From assembly GCF_000383235.1 (NCBI RefSeq), contig NZ_KB910931.1, positions 41,995-105,994 of the forward strand: 64,000 nt of DNA, read 5' to 3'. Shown in pieces: positions 9,519 to 18,720 of this stretch. This DNA is from Bacillus sp. 123MFChir2. Lineage in GTDB: Bacteria; Bacillota; Bacilli; Bacillales; Bacillaceae_G. Both the position numbers and the translations under genes were made by a program. The notes beneath the pieces are model-generated. The model had not been told where the DNA came from. It did no database searches and worked only from the letters and a program-made list of their open reading frames with translations. Each line of letters starts with the position of its first letter. Position 1 is the stretch's first letter.

Positions 9519-9535
9519 AATTAGCGCTAAAAATC

Positions 9536-9569
9536 AAAATCTTGTATTTGAGTTATAATACAGGATTTT
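9536..9569 (+). terminator. Terminator of uppP operon
   Basis: 13-bp arms 9536-9548 / 9557-9569 with one G-T pair, then a T-rich tail. Confidence 0.8.
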
Positions 9570-9634
9570 TTAAATTTTTCATAGATTGTATTGTTCAATA
9601 CGTATAACGTGAATAACATTCAGGAGGTAATGTA

Positions 9635-9927
9635 TTGGAGACTGCAATTGTAATTGGAGGAAGCGTTGCTGGAAAACTTGCTGCAAAAGCTTTATCACAT
9701 TCTTTTCAACAAGTAATCGTTTTAGAAATGGGAGAAGAATGGACAGAAAAGATTCCTAGAAAGAGAGCTCCACAAAGTTATCATCCCCATGTTTTATTAA
9801 AAGGCGGAGAAGAAGCAATTCAGAAGTTTATATTCGATTAGTTCGAGTTATGAATCTCATACGTGGCCCCCTACACCTGTTTCATCCAAAAGTATTGTTT
9901 GCTGTATTTACGAGCCGAAAAAAATAG
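9635..9927 (+). pseudogene. FAD monooxygenase with large internal deletion
   Basis: A TTG start at 9635 with AGGAGG at 9622-9627 opens the FAD motif AIVIGGSVAGKLAAKAL and runs 68 codons to TAG. Directly afterwards another frame reads VRVMNLIRGPLHLFHPKVLF and ends at TAG 9925-9927; this looks like the extreme C-terminus of the same family of ~450-500-residue FAD hydroxylases. The middle has been deleted and the two ends now lie in different frames. The assignment of the C-terminal piece rests on memory of the family. Confidence 0.6.
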
Positions 9928-10004
9928 TCGTTCCCTAGCAGGATTTCGTGAATAAATAGCAAAGTGTATACAGTTGATAGATTTCGGAAAGGAATGATTA
10001 GCGG

Positions 10005-10505
10005 ATGAAACTTTATATAGAAAAGTTAAAGGAACAGGATACAGAGGAATTGTTTGCTTTTGAATGTAATAATAGAGCTTTTTTCGAAAAGACAGTGCCA
10101 AGTCGCGGTGACGATTACTATACATTTGAAACCTTTAAAAAGATATTTTATGAATTATTACAAGAGCAATTTGAAGGTATTTCTTTTTTTCATCTCATAA
10201 GAGATTCTGAAGGAACAATTGTTGGACGAATTAATTTAGTAGACATTGAGAAAAAGAAAGAATTGGGGTATCTTGGATATAGAATAGGAGAAAAATATAC
10301 CGGAAGAGGTGTTGCCACTAAAGGTGTAACACTCCTTTTAGATGAAGCTGCAAATTATCACGTTACAGAAATTCATGCGAAAACAACAACTGATAATATT
10401 GCTTCTCAAAAAGTATTAGAGAAGAGCGATTTTTCACGTATTTCAATTGATGAATACGCATATCATACTGAGTTTATCCACTATGTTTGGAGACAAACTA
10501 ATTAA
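10005..10505 (+). CDS. GNAT N-acetyltransferase (RimJ/RimL type)
   Basis: 166 residues. The acetyl-CoA pyrophosphate loop is in the block [17 protein letters not shown] (about residues 87-103; R/Q-x-x-G-x-G/A pattern), followed by [19 protein letters not shown], the conserved beta5-alpha4 segment of RimJ/RimL-like enzymes. It should move an acetyl group from acetyl-CoA to an amine; the acceptor may be a protein N-terminus or a small molecule. ATG 10005 has GGAAAGG upstream. The next gene starts 25 bp downstream. Confidence 0.85.
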   Translation: MKLYIEKLKEQDTEELFAFECNNRAFFEKTVPSRGDDYYTFETFKKIFYELLQEQFEGISFFHLIRDSEGTIVGRINLVDIEKKKELGYLGYRIGEKYTGRGVATKGVTLLLDEAANYHVTEIHAKTTTDNIASQKVLEKSDFSRISIDEYAYHTEFIHYVWRQTN

Positions 10506-10530
10506 AACAAAAAAGGAGAGCAATACAATT

Positions 10531-11049
10531 ATGGACTTACGTTTTCCAATCGGTCATTTCACTTATGAAGAAACGATTACACAAGGAACAATTGAAAATT
10601 GGATAAAGCAAATTGAAAACCTTCCTACTGAATTAACGCAAGCAATAAAAGACTTAAATACAACTCAGCTTGATACACCGTATCGTCCTGGCGGATGGAC
10701 AGTGCGTCAAGTTGTTCATCATGTAGCAGATAGTCATATGAATAGCTATATTCGTTTTAAATTAGCGCTGACAGAAAATAATCCAACGATTAAACCATAT
10801 ATGGAAGGACAATGGGCAGATCTACCTGATTCCAAACTGCCTGTAGAAGTATCTTTAGCGCTTTTAGAATCATTACATAAGAGATGGATTACTTTGCTGA
10901 AATCAATGAAAACTACTGATTTTGAAAAGACATTTCACCATCCTGAATCAGGTCCTAATAAACTAAGTGTAACGATTGGACTTTATGCATGGCACGGCCG
11001 TCATCATACAGCACACATTACTTCTCTTCGCAATCGATTAGGATGGTAA
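10531..11049 (+). CDS. DinB/YfiT family metal-dependent hydrolase, bacillithiol transferase-like
   Basis: 172 residues from ATG 10531 with AAGGAGAG upstream. An upstream in-frame ATG inside the preceding gene is ignored. The metal-binding histidines of the DinB four-helix bundle are visible: [11 protein letters not shown] near residue 65 and [10 protein letters not shown] near residue 155. Proteins of this YfiT/BstA type conjugate bacillithiol to electrophiles, a detoxification step in low-GC Gram-positives. The GNAT gene just upstream may form a small operon with it. Confidence 0.85.
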   Translation: MDLRFPIGHFTYEETITQGTIENWIKQIENLPTELTQAIKDLNTTQLDTPYRPGGWTVRQVVHHVADSHMNSYIRFKLALTENNPTIKPYMEGQWADLPDSKLPVEVSLALLESLHKRWITLLKSMKTTDFEKTFHHPESGPNKLSVTIGLYAWHGRHHTAHITSLRNRLGW

Positions 11050-11110
11050 CAGTTTTAGAGATGATATATTCATTTATGTAAGGAACATAGAAACAAGGGA
11101 GATGCACGAA

Positions 11111-11980
11111 TTGTTTGAACAACAAAATGACCTTAATATAAAATGTGATACTAGTTTTAATAGTCTGCGTGCTGACTGCGAAAAATGCTTCGGCTTATGT
11201 TGCGTTGCACTGCCTTTTGCAGCTTCCGCAGATTTTGCAATTAATAAAGACGGTGGAACACCATGCAAAAATCTCCAATCAGATTTTCGGTGCAGTATTC
11301 ATAAAGATCTTAGACAACAAGGGTTTAAGGGGTGTACTGTTTTTGAATGCTTTGGTGCAGGACAAAAGGTTTCGCAAGTGACCTTTGGGGGCATTGGTTG
11401 GAAAGAAAACCTAGAAACGGCAAAGAAAATGTTTGATGTGTTCCCTATTATGCAGCAACTTCATGAGATGCTCTCGTATTTGACGGAAGCCCTGACGTTG
11501 AAAGCGACTCGTCCGATTCAAGGTGAGCTGAGACGCGTACTAGACGAAATGGAACGACTTTCGCAGCTAAGTCCTGATTTACTTTTAGAATTAGACGTTC
11601 CATCACACCGATTAAATGTAAATGATTTACTTTTAAAGACAAGTGAACTTGTTTGGATAGAATCAAGTCGTCAAAGCAAAGGAAGCAAAAAAAGAAAGAG
11701 AGTCAACCATCGAAGTGCTAATCTGATGGGGGCTAATCTTAAAGGCGCGGATCTTAAAGGGGCTAACTTAAGAGGGGCATACTTAATCGCAGCTAACCTT
11801 CGCGGTGCAGATTTGCGAGCAGCTGACTTAATCGGTGCAGATTTAAGAGATGCAGATCTTAGCGGAGCAGATCTTACAGAGAGTATTTTTCTTACTCAAG
11901 TGCAGGTAAACTCAGCGAAGGGTGATGCTCGTACAAAATTACCTCGCTTGCTTTCACGTCCGGCACATTGGTCTGTTTAA
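11111..11980 (+). CDS. Pentapeptide-repeat protein with N-terminal cysteine cluster
   Basis: 289 residues from TTG 11111, preferred because AAGGGAG (11095-11101) is 9 bases upstream; an ATG at 11102 abuts that site with no spacing. Residues ~15-85 carry about eight cysteines ([29 protein letters not shown]), suggesting a metal or iron-sulfur site of the YkgJ-like kind. The C-terminal ~80 residues are pentapeptide repeats of the A(D/N)LxG form, about 13 coils, which build a right-handed beta-helix. Pentapeptide proteins can mimic DNA and protect gyrase, but most are uncharacterised. A terminator follows. Confidence 0.82.
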   Translation: MFEQQNDLNIKCDTSFNSLRADCEKCFGLCCVALPFAASADFAINKDGGTPCKNLQSDFRCSIHKDLRQQGFKGCTVFECFGAGQKVSQVTFGGIGWKENLETAKKMFDVFPIMQQLHEMLSYLTEALTLKATRPIQGELRRVLDEMERLSQLSPDLLLELDVPSHRLNVNDLLLKTSELVWIESSRQSKGSKKRKRVNHRSANLMGANLKGADLKGANLRGAYLIAANLRGADLRAADLIGADLRDADLSGADLTESIFLTQVQVNSAKGDARTKLPRLLSRPAHWSV

Positions 11981-12010
11981 AAGAATTTCATGAATAAAGT
12001 GGTTATTAAT

Positions 12011-12044
12011 CAACAAGGTTCCGCTATGAAACGGAGCCTTGTTG
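12011..12044. terminator. Bidirectional terminator between convergent genes
   Basis: 13-bp arms 12011-12023 / 12032-12044 with one G-T pair. It lies between the pentapeptide gene (+) and the MFS gene (-). Confidence 0.75.
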
Positions 12045-12046
12045 AT

Positions 12047-13246
12047 TTAATTATGTTCCGGTTTAATAAATGTAAGAGCCAATATAGCTCCTAAAAGAGC
12101 AAAAAAGATAGAAAGGTAAAAGATATAATTATCTGGTCCTTTCATTAACATAGCAAATAAAGGCGGACCAGCTGCTACACCTACAAAACGCATAGAACTA
12201 TAAAGTGATGTAATAGATCCCCTTTGTTCCTTTTCTACACCTTCTGTCACTAAAGCATCTAGGCTTGGAAGAGCCACTCCGACCCCAATTCCACTTATCA
12301 CAAGACTAATTATAATAATATAAATATTTTTAAAGAATATCGGGATTATTAATGTTATTCCTAATATGAGAAACCCAGTACATATACACCATTTCATCAC
12401 ACTTTTTTTATCTCCAATCTTCTTTCCGGTTATATAAGAAGTAAGGGAGAGCGAAGCTAGAGGAATTGCTAGTACAAGACCTTTCCAAACACCTTCTAAG
12501 TGATAACGTTTTTCTAAAATTGAGGATAAATAAAAAAGAATACCGAATAAAATAAACATGATGATTCCACCTAGCAAGAAAATAGGAAGAAGCCAACGCC
12601 CTTTTTCCATTAAGATACTTTTTACATTTTGCAGGAAGACTTTTAATGGAGGCGCTTCTTTAGTGGGTTTCGGTGGTTTAACAAGAAAAATAATTAAAAC
12701 AATTGAAATGATGCACAAAATAGGGATAAACCAAAAAGGCAAGAACCAGACAAATGAAGCTAATAAAGAACCTAAAATCGGGCTTAAAACTTTCCCTAAT
12801 GTATTAGATGTTTCCACAAGGCCTAGACCAGAACTGACTTGTTCTTCATCTTGAAACATATCACCTACACAAGGAATAACCACAGGCATTGCACCAGCTG
12901 AGCCAATCCCTTGAATGACTCTTCCAATTAGAATCCACGTATAAGGATTGTCTAACTTCCATGATACCCAACCAGTAATAGCTCCCCCAATAGCTGCTAT
13001 AAATAAGCTAGGAATAATTACTTTTTTTCTTCCCCATTTATCTGATAAATATCCAGCTACAGGAATCAAAATAATAGCGACAATAGAATAAATGGTAATA
13101 ATAAGAGAGACTTGGAGGTCAGTAATTTTCAATTTTTTTTCGATTAATGGAAGGACTGGAATTAACATGGAGTTTCCAAGTGTCATAACTAATGGTACAG
13201 ATGAAAGAGCCCATAAACTCCATTTTTCTTTTCGATTTATATTTAT
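12047..13246 (-). CDS. MFS drug exporter (YfmO-like), probable ATA start
   Basis: Twelve-helix major facilitator with motif A GYLSDKWGRKK and motif C-like region GIGSAGAMPVVIPC. The first standard ATG is at 13186, but the frame continues 20 codons upstream with a sequence typical of this family's N-terminus (NRKEKWSLWALSS, then the start of helix 1). Upstream of that the frame meets TGA at 13255-13253. The only codon at a sensible distance from AAGGAG (13261-13256) is ATA at 13246, giving 399 residues. I infer an ATG-to-ATA change or a rare ATA start. It may therefore be poorly expressed. Confidence 0.78.
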   Translation of the reverse strand: MNINRKEKWSLWALSSVPLVMTLGNSMLIPVLPLIEKKLKITDLQVSLIITIYSIVAIILIPVAGYLSDKWGRKKVIIPSLFIAAIGGAITGWVSWKLDNPYTWILIGRVIQGIGSAGAMPVVIPCVGDMFQDEEQVSSGLGLVETSNTLGKVLSPILGSLLASFVWFLPFWFIPILCIISIVLIIFLVKPPKPTKEAPPLKVFLQNVKSILMEKGRWLLPIFLLGGIIMFILFGILFYLSSILEKRYHLEGVWKGLVLAIPLASLSLTSYITGKKIGDKKSVMKWCICTGFLILGITLIIPIFFKNIYIIIISLVISGIGVGVALPSLDALVTEGVEKEQRGSITSLYSSMRFVGVAAGPPLFAMLMKGPDNYIFYLSIFFALLGAILALTFIKPEHN

Positions 13247-13261
13247 AAGTATTCACTCCTT

Positions 13262-13762
13262 AATCAAACTTTCAAAAGTCAATATTCATGTTGCAAAAAT
13301 GACTTGTTCAATGTAATTAAAATTATTTGCTTTTTATTGAATCTCTATGCAAATTGTAACTTTGAAATAAAGGATCATTTTTTATAAACGCTTTAACCTT
13401 GTTATAGGAGGCACCATATCAAAAAAGAAAATTGTACGTTTTTACACAATTTGGACGCAATTTAATCAGTCCCCTGTCAACGTAATATGTTTCTCGAAAA
13501 TAATTTTCTCTAGTATCTTAGAGTACTATCCTTTTTTTCTAATTTTAATTATTCGCATTGTTTTTCTTATGGTTTTATTGAAAAAAGAATTTATTTTCAC
13601 AACACATAATCTAAACCACAAAAGATCACACCTGATATTCCTAACAGAGAAAACAAAAACCTTGAGTATAATTAGGACACTCAAGTTTTTTGTTTTTATT
13701 GTGTAAGAATAGTAACATATAAACTCAAGAAATATATCCCTTAATCCATAATGATATTCTTA
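13262..13762. other. Intergenic stretch with terminator and an open frame lacking a start
   Basis: No recognised gene. On the + strand a frame from AGGAGG (13407-13412) runs about 95 codons to TAA near 13708 without any ATG, GTG or TTG at its head; it begins ATATCAAAAAAG and may be a decayed membrane protein. A hairpin with stem 13661-13667 / 13679-13685 flanked by A and T runs serves as terminator for the minus-strand AhpD-like gene. Confidence 0.4.
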
Positions 13763-14119
13763 TTACTGCTTTAACTCTTGCATACATTCTTGTACAAGAG
13801 TAACTGCCTGACTCATAGTAGCTCCACCACCAAATGCAGCTGTCACTCCCACTGCCTCAAAGATCTCCTGTTCCGAAGCTCCTTGATCTAGACATCCTTT
13901 AATGTGATAAATGATACAATATTCATCCTGAGAATAAAGGCTAATACCTAATGCAATTAGGTGTTTTTGCTTTTTGGATAAGGTGCCTTCTTTAAAGCAT
14001 TCCTCTGTAAAAGAATTAAATTGTTCAGCTAGCTTAGGCATCTTTTCAGTAAATAAACCTAAGCCATACTTATAATGATGAAGTGCAGATTCTGTAGAGT
14101 TTCTACCTTCAAATTCCAT
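13763..14119 (-). CDS. Carboxymuconolactone decarboxylase / AhpD-like protein
   Basis: 118 residues. The segment QDEYCIIYHIKGCLDQGAS matches the CMD/AhpD core, with Glu, Cys and His in the EYCxxYH arrangement, although the usual CxxC disulfide is reduced to one cysteine there. Family members are small alpha-helical peroxidase-like or decarboxylase-like proteins that form oligomers. GGAGATGG precedes ATG 14119. It is monocistronic. Its role is probably in oxidative stress, but this is family-level inference. Confidence 0.8.
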   Translation of the reverse strand: MEFEGRNSTESALHHYKYGLGLFTEKMPKLAEQFNSFTEECFKEGTLSKKQKHLIALGISLYSQDEYCIIYHIKGCLDQGASEQEIFEAVGVTAAFGGGATMSQAVTLVQECMQELKQ

Positions 14120-14455
14120 TTTAATCCATCTCCATTTCTCATATATTTAAACAAAAGTTAGTATTAACCTAATCCGAATTGATTAAACCCAAATAATATT
14201 TATATCAGGAGGAGTAAAAGGTGATTTTGATTCAGAAAGTCATAAGTTAATACATGATATTTTAGATAAAGATAGGGAACATATAAATGTATTAAAACAA
14301 CTTACTTAGTTACCCTGAATCATAATTAAGTAGGGCTATTTAAAATATCTCCACATATTTTCCACAAAATAGGTAAATACTAATACTTGATTTAATACTT
14401 TAATTTCAAAGTATTAAATCATAATTACTAACTGCGATACTAGGAGGACGTTACT
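14120..14455. other. Intergenic stretch with a short coding-like fragment
   Basis: Between 14205 and 14308 a + frame reads DFDSESHKLIHDILDKDRE and ends LKQLT before TAG. It follows an AGGAGG site but has no start codon in frame. It may be a gene remnant. An inverted repeat around tttaatactttaatttcaaagtattaaa lies near 14391-14419. Confidence 0.3.
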
Positions 14456-14629
14456 ATGAATATTCGTGAAGGATTAATTCCAACTACACTAGGTACAGCG
14501 GTTACAGCTGCGGGTTATGCTCTTAAGCAAACTCGTGGGTCTAATAAGATGATTGCAAATACAGTATTTGGATTTGGTTTAGCTCACGTTGTTTTAGGGG
14601 TAATTGATCTTGTGGAACATCGTCGTTAG
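14456..14629 (+). CDS. Small conserved-looking membrane protein
   Basis: 57 residues, ATG 14456 with AGGAGG upstream. The sequence has two weakly hydrophobic segments (TTLGTAVTAAGYAL and TVFGFGLAHVVLGVIDL) joined by a basic loop. I do not recognise the family. A strong terminator (14637-14660) directly downstream supports an expressed single gene. Confidence 0.7.
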   Translation: MNIREGLIPTTLGTAVTAAGYALKQTRGSNKMIANTVFGFGLAHVVLGVIDLVEHRR

Positions 14630-14636
14630 AAGATAG

Positions 14637-14660
14637 GGCAAGCACCTTTTGATGCTTGCC
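14637..14660 (+). terminator. Terminator of the 57-residue protein gene
   Basis: 8-bp perfect stem 14637-14644 / 14653-14660 followed by five Ts. Confidence 0.85.
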
Positions 14661-14894
14661 TTTTTAATATCGAAAGTGTTTAATTAACTTTTAATTTTGT
14701 ATATTTTATTAAGGTAATCCCCAAATTAGCTACTTATGTATACGAAAAGGATTTTGTTAGCCAGGTTAAAGGAAGGGTCTCGTTCCTTTCAAAAGTTACC
14801 GACTGCATTCTATTGAGGTGATGAATAAAATCCTAGAGTTAAGAAAAATTTAAAAACAGGTATTGTTATTAAAAGTAGTATCTAAATACTACTT

Positions 14895-15065
14895 TTATTT
14901 TGAAATTTTCGTTTTGGAGTGTTCTTTGTCTTCTATATCAGTTTCAGGCATTCCATACAATCCATTCATGGCTTGTTCTACTGGTTGAAGTCCAGTTGTT
15001 GTAGTCTCAGACTTTAAGTTTTTTGAGTTGTTACTCTTTTCTTTGTTAGAATGTGGAAAACTCAT
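14895..15065 (-). CDS. Small hydrophilic protein, unknown function
   Basis: 56 residues from ATG 15065, which has GGAGG 8 bases upstream; a GTG start further 5' overlaps that site and is rejected. The protein is Lys/Ser/Thr-rich with no hydrophobic segment. Such small hydrophilic proteins in Bacillus are often spore-associated, but nothing in the sequence proves it. A hairpin (14871-14881 / 14886-14896) overlaps the stop codon and probably terminates transcription. Confidence 0.65.
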   Translation of the reverse strand: MSFPHSNKEKSNNSKNLKSETTTTGLQPVEQAMNGLYGMPETDIEDKEHSKTKISK

Positions 15066-15385
15066 TTTTATACCTCCAAACACTAAGTTTTAAAAAAATA
15101 AAAAGCGTATGAAAAAGTTTGACAGATAGACAAATGTATTATCTGTCAATTGAATGAACAATTATTTGAGCCACTAATGTAATAGCATATATATAGTATG
15201 TTATCTTTTCTAGAAAATATGTAAGATGCTATAGCAAGATTTTAATTTAGATGTATATTTAGGTCTCACCATATCAAAAAAGAACACTACAAAATAGAAT
15301 AACATTTACTTAGATAGGTTAATCATAAAGAAGAACTTCTTATTTCTTTACAGACATTTAAATCTTTAAAAGGAGGCTTTTGATT
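15066..15385. other. Divergent promoter region upstream of RNase J paralogue
   Basis: No gene. It contains a perfect 9-bp inverted repeat (15120-15128 / 15139-15147) with spacing suited to an operator or mRNA hairpin, and an 18-bp sequence at 15267-15284 identical to one at 13412-13429. Confidence 0.4.
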
Positions 15386-17059
15386 TTGAATACAGTAGAA
15401 AATGCACTATCTATCTTTGCTTTAGGTGGTGTAAACGAAATAGGAAAAAATATGTATGTCATACAATACGCAGACGATATCGTTATTATTGATTGTGGCT
15501 CCAAGTTCCCAGATGAAAGTTTATTAGGAATTGATTTAATCATCCCAGATATTACATACTTGCAGGAAAATAAAGATAAGATCCGAGCATTAGTTGTAAC
15601 ACATGGACATGAAGATCATATTGGCGGTATTCCATATTTTTTAAAACAATTGAATGTGCCACTTTATGCAACGCGTTTAACGCTAGGGTTAATTGAAGTT
15701 AAATTAAAAGAACATGGACTGGAGAATGTAACTGATTTATTTATGATTGACTCTGAATCATTAGTTGAACTTGGACAAATAAGTCTTACTTTTTTCAAAA
15801 CGAATCACAGCATTCCGGATTGTCTTGGCATTGCTTTTCATACGCCAGAAGGTACAGTGGTACACACAGGGGATTTCAAGTTTGATTTGACTCCAATCAA
15901 TAATCAATATCCTGATATTCATAAAATGGCTAAGATTGGAGAAAGCGGTGTCTTAGCTTTACTCTCTGAGAGTACAAATGCAGAACGGTCTGGCTTTACA
16001 CCATCAGAACGATTAGTTGGTGACCATATTGAAGAGGCATTTTCCAAAGCACATAGAAAAGTAATTATTTCAACCTTTGCTTCTAATGTTAATCGCGTAC
16101 AGCAAGTGGTAGACGCTGCCGTTAAAACAAATCGAAAACTCGCTTTGCTCGGAAGGAGTATGGTAAATGTAGTATCTGTCGCATTAGAACAAGGGTATTT
16201 GAATATTCCAGAGGGAATGTTAATCGAGGCACATGAAATTAATCAAATGGCTCCAGAAAAAGTAGCCATTCTTTGTACGGGTAGCCAAGGTGAGCCTATG
16301 GCGGTGTTAGCTCGTTTAGCTAGCGGAAGCTATAGACAGGTAGATATCCTACCCGAAGATACTGTGATTCTCGCTGCCACTCCTATACCAGGAAATGAAC
16401 GAAATGTCTCACGAATTGTAGACAACTTATTTTTATTAGGAGCTAATGTGATTTATGGATCAGGAAGTTCAACAGGGATGCACGTTTCTGGACATGCATA
16501 TCAAGAAGAATTAAAACTAATGCTTACTTTAATGAAGCCAAAATATTTCATTCCGATTCATGGAGAATTTAGAATGTTACATCATCATCGCCTTTTAGCA
16601 GAATCCGTTGGTGTGAAGAAAGATAATATTTATGTTATGAATAATGGGGATGTTGTTGATATAAGAAAGCAGGCGGCTTATCAAACAAGACGAATACCTG
16701 CTGGAAATGTATATGTAGATGGATTAGGTATTGGAGATGTCGGAAATATCATTTTACGTGACCGCAAACAGCTTGCTGAGGATGGTATGCTTGTTATAGT
16801 CATAACTCTTAGTAAAACAGAGGGGAAAATGATTTCTGGCCCAGACATAATTTCCCGTGGATTTGTATATGTACGCGATTCGGAAGATTTTTTAAAGAAA
16901 ATTAATCAACTGGTTGTAGCAACTGTTAATAATCTACAAAAAGCAAATATTAGCCAATGGAATGTTCTTAAAAAAAACATAAAAGCAGCACTCGGACAAT
17001 TTGTATATGAACATACAAAAAGAAAGCCAATGATTCTTCCTATAATAATTGAAGTTTAA
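15386..17059 (+). CDS. Ribonuclease J family protein (additional paralogue)
   Basis: 557 residues from TTG 15386, 9 bases after GGAGG; an adjacent TTG at 15380 is too close. The order is that of RNase J: metallo-beta-lactamase domain with the zinc motif VTHGHEDHIGG, then HTGDFKFD, the beta-CASP motifs (STFASNVNRVQQV, CTGSQGEPMA), HIS-containing PIHGEFRML and a short C-terminal domain ending PMILPIIIEV. RNase J enzymes are 5'-3' exo/endonucleases in mRNA decay and rRNA maturation. The usual Bacillus genes rnjA and rnjB start with ATG in other contexts; this stand-alone copy is probably a third, less studied paralogue. Confidence 0.85.
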   Translation: MNTVENALSIFALGGVNEIGKNMYVIQYADDIVIIDCGSKFPDESLLGIDLIIPDITYLQENKDKIRALVVTHGHEDHIGGIPYFLKQLNVPLYATRLTLGLIEVKLKEHGLENVTDLFMIDSESLVELGQISLTFFKTNHSIPDCLGIAFHTPEGTVVHTGDFKFDLTPINNQYPDIHKMAKIGESGVLALLSESTNAERSGFTPSERLVGDHIEEAFSKAHRKVIISTFASNVNRVQQVVDAAVKTNRKLALLGRSMVNVVSVALEQGYLNIPEGMLIEAHEINQMAPEKVAILCTGSQGEPMAVLARLASGSYRQVDILPEDTVILAATPIPGNERNVSRIVDNLFLLGANVIYGSGSSTGMHVSGHAYQEELKLMLTLMKPKYFIPIHGEFRMLHHHRLLAESVGVKKDNIYVMNNGDVVDIRKQAAYQTRRIPAGNVYVDGLGIGDVGNIILRDRKQLAEDGMLVIVITLSKTEGKMISGPDIISRGFVYVRDSEDFLKKINQLVVATVNNLQKANISQWNVLKKNIKAALGQFVYEHTKRKPMILPIIIEV

Positions 17060-17143
17060 AATGCCTACTTTCCCCTAAATAGGCATTTATTTAAATTTGA
17101 ATTAACAGTACCCTTTAACCTATATCGATTTCAAAGGTTCAAG

Positions 17144-17180
17144 AAAAAAATCCCAATAGGAGGGAGATTGGGATTTTTTT
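17144..17180. terminator. Bidirectional terminator between RNase J and coat genes
   Basis: 14-nt arms 17144-17157 / 17167-17180 with A-run on one side and T-run on the other, between convergent genes. Confidence 0.85.
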
Positions 17181-17210
17181 TATAACTCTGCTAGGAAAGT
17201 TAAATTATCT

Positions 17211-17663
17211 TTACAAAATATTTAATTTAACTAATAAAGCTAGTAAAATTTGAAGAAGGATTTGAATATTTACTGCAATATCAGTATCTGTAGTAGTTAC
17301 TGAAACATTTCTAGAATTTCTAATAATAGTACGTTGTTTATTAACTTGTGAAATGGCTGATTTTTGAAATAGCTCTTGTGCAATTTTATCAGCTTTTTCG
17401 CTATCTGCAATAGATATGCTTAAAATAGCAACAATAGCTGCTTGTAATGAGGCTTGAATTGATAGTGCCACTTTTGTATCTGTTGTAGTAACTTGAACAT
17501 CAGCGGAATCAACAATCGAAATATATTCTTCAGATAATTGATAAATTTTATTTTTTTGCTTAGCTTCTTCTGAAATTGTTGGATCGTAGAATGATGGATG
17601 GGACTTTGAAGAATCTAGTGCGTTCCACTTTTTATCTTGATTTGGATACCAAACTCCAGACAT
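17211..17663 (-). CDS. Spore coat protein of the CotX/CotV family
   Basis: 150 residues with two copies of a motif: a VQVTTTDTKVALSIQASLQ block near residue 56 and a VSVTTTDTDIAVNIQILLQ block near residue 119. This TTTDT-containing amphipathic unit is the hallmark of the spore coat X/V domain of insoluble outer-coat proteins. The protein would be made in the mother cell late in sporulation and cross-linked in the coat crust. GGAGAG precedes ATG 17663. The small gene upstream (17677-17877) ends 13 bp before it and is co-transcribed. Confidence 0.85.
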   Translation of the reverse strand: MSGVWYPNQDKKWNALDSSKSHPSFYDPTISEEAKQKNKIYQLSEEYISIVDSADVQVTTTDTKVALSIQASLQAAIVAILSISIADSEKADKIAQELFQKSAISQVNKQRTIIRNSRNVSVTTTDTDIAVNIQILLQILLALLVKLNIL

Positions 17664-17676
17664 AAACTCTCTCCTT

Positions 17677-17877
17677 TCAGTCTAAAATGTTATTGATGAG
17701 GTTTTGTAATTCAGAAAAGATTGTTTTGATTTGTGTTTTTTTCTCTGGGGGTAATCTTTTTAGAGATGATTCTGTTATACCATTTTTATTTAAAACATCT
17801 GAAAGTAATATATTGAATATCTCATTATTTTGTTTTCCATCAAGTGTTGAAGAAATCACCTTTTTTAAATCATCCAT
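17677..17877 (-). CDS. CotW-like small coat-associated protein
   Basis: 66 residues, helical and charged, beginning MDDLKKVISSTLDG. GGAGGG precedes ATG 17877. It lies immediately upstream of the CotX/V-type gene, the same arrangement as cotW before cotX-like genes, which is the main reason for the call. Sequence alone does not establish the family. Confidence 0.6.
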   Translation of the reverse strand: MDDLKKVISSTLDGKQNNEIFNILLSDVLNKNGITESSLKRLPPEKKTQIKTIFSELQNLINNILD

Positions 17878-18074
17878 TCCAATATCCCTCCAATTTGGGT
17901 GTGAATTGTCAGTTAGTATTATCTAACTAGAATCATTATATGAAATAGAAGAGATATGGTCTGGACAAGTATCATTTTTTTAAAAAAAATTTCTATAATA
18001 TTTATTTAAAAAATAATAAGTTACGTTGGTCTTAATAGCTGAACAAGGTTATTTAAAATATCAAAAAGATAAAG

Positions 18075-18111
18075 ACAAAAAAGACTATCTTGTGATAAAT
18101 AGTCTTTTTGT
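18075..18111. terminator. Terminator downstream of PH-domain gene
   Basis: Stem of about 13 bp (18075-18088 / 18099-18111) with A-run and T-run on the two sides; it serves the minus-strand gene ending at 18192. Confidence 0.8.
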
Positions 18112-18191
18112 ATTTTTAATCAAAATTCATGTATGTTGTTCCAAAAATTACGGGGTTTATACTTTTTGTTTCGTATAAAAATACAAAACTG

Positions 18192-18569
18192 TTATTTTGT
18201 TGTGTACATCACAATCGCTTTTTGAATGCTATAAATACTATCGTCTTTTCTAAATTCTTTCGTAATTGGTGTATGCATACCAGATATCCAAATTTTTAAT
18301 TCAGCATCTAAATCAAAATGCCCAGCTGTTTCGATGCTAAATTGTGTAATACTTTTATAGGGAATAGAATGATACTCCGTCTTTTTACCAGTCATACCTT
18401 GCTTATCCACTAAAATCATACGACGATTTGTAAATACGATTAAATCGCGAATTAACTTATAAGCGTGTTCTACTTGTTCATCATCGAGCATAATTGCTTG
18501 TAAATCGCGTTCTACTCCATTTATATCTGCATCAGATGCATTTCCTAAAAAACCACTAAATAAACCCAT
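18192..18569 (-). CDS. Bacterial PH-domain protein (YvbH-like)
   Basis: 125 residues. The region LIRDLIVFTNRRMILVDKQG followed by YHSIPYKSITQFSIE matches the small bacterial pleckstrin-homology domain formerly called DUF1696. The fold forms oligomeric rings in solution; physiological ligand unknown. It is soluble and has no signal peptide. A terminator follows and the gene stands alone, divergent from the patatin gene. Confidence 0.82.
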   Translation of the reverse strand: MGLFSGFLGNASDADINGVERDLQAIMLDDEQVEHAYKLIRDLIVFTNRRMILVDKQGMTGKKTEYHSIPYKSITQFSIETAGHFDLDAELKIWISGMHTPITKEFRKDDSIYSIQKAIVMYTTK

Positions 18570-18720
18570 TGTGAATTCCTCCTCTATGTATAGATATAGA
18601 ATGACTCTCTTTTATTGTAATTGCAAAGAAGAAATTTAATACTTCATCATAATATCTTATGCTAATATATTTGTGTAAGAACTTTTTATACAAAATGAAC
18701 TTATGATAGAGGGACAATAG

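Noticed and set aside
9980-10003. Possible third Tn3-type end (atttcggaaaggaatgattagcgg)
   Set aside because: Only short scattered matches to the 38-bp end; no flanking duplication.
12558-12854. Plus-strand frame inside the MFS gene
   Set aside because: Antisense shadow with no start signal.
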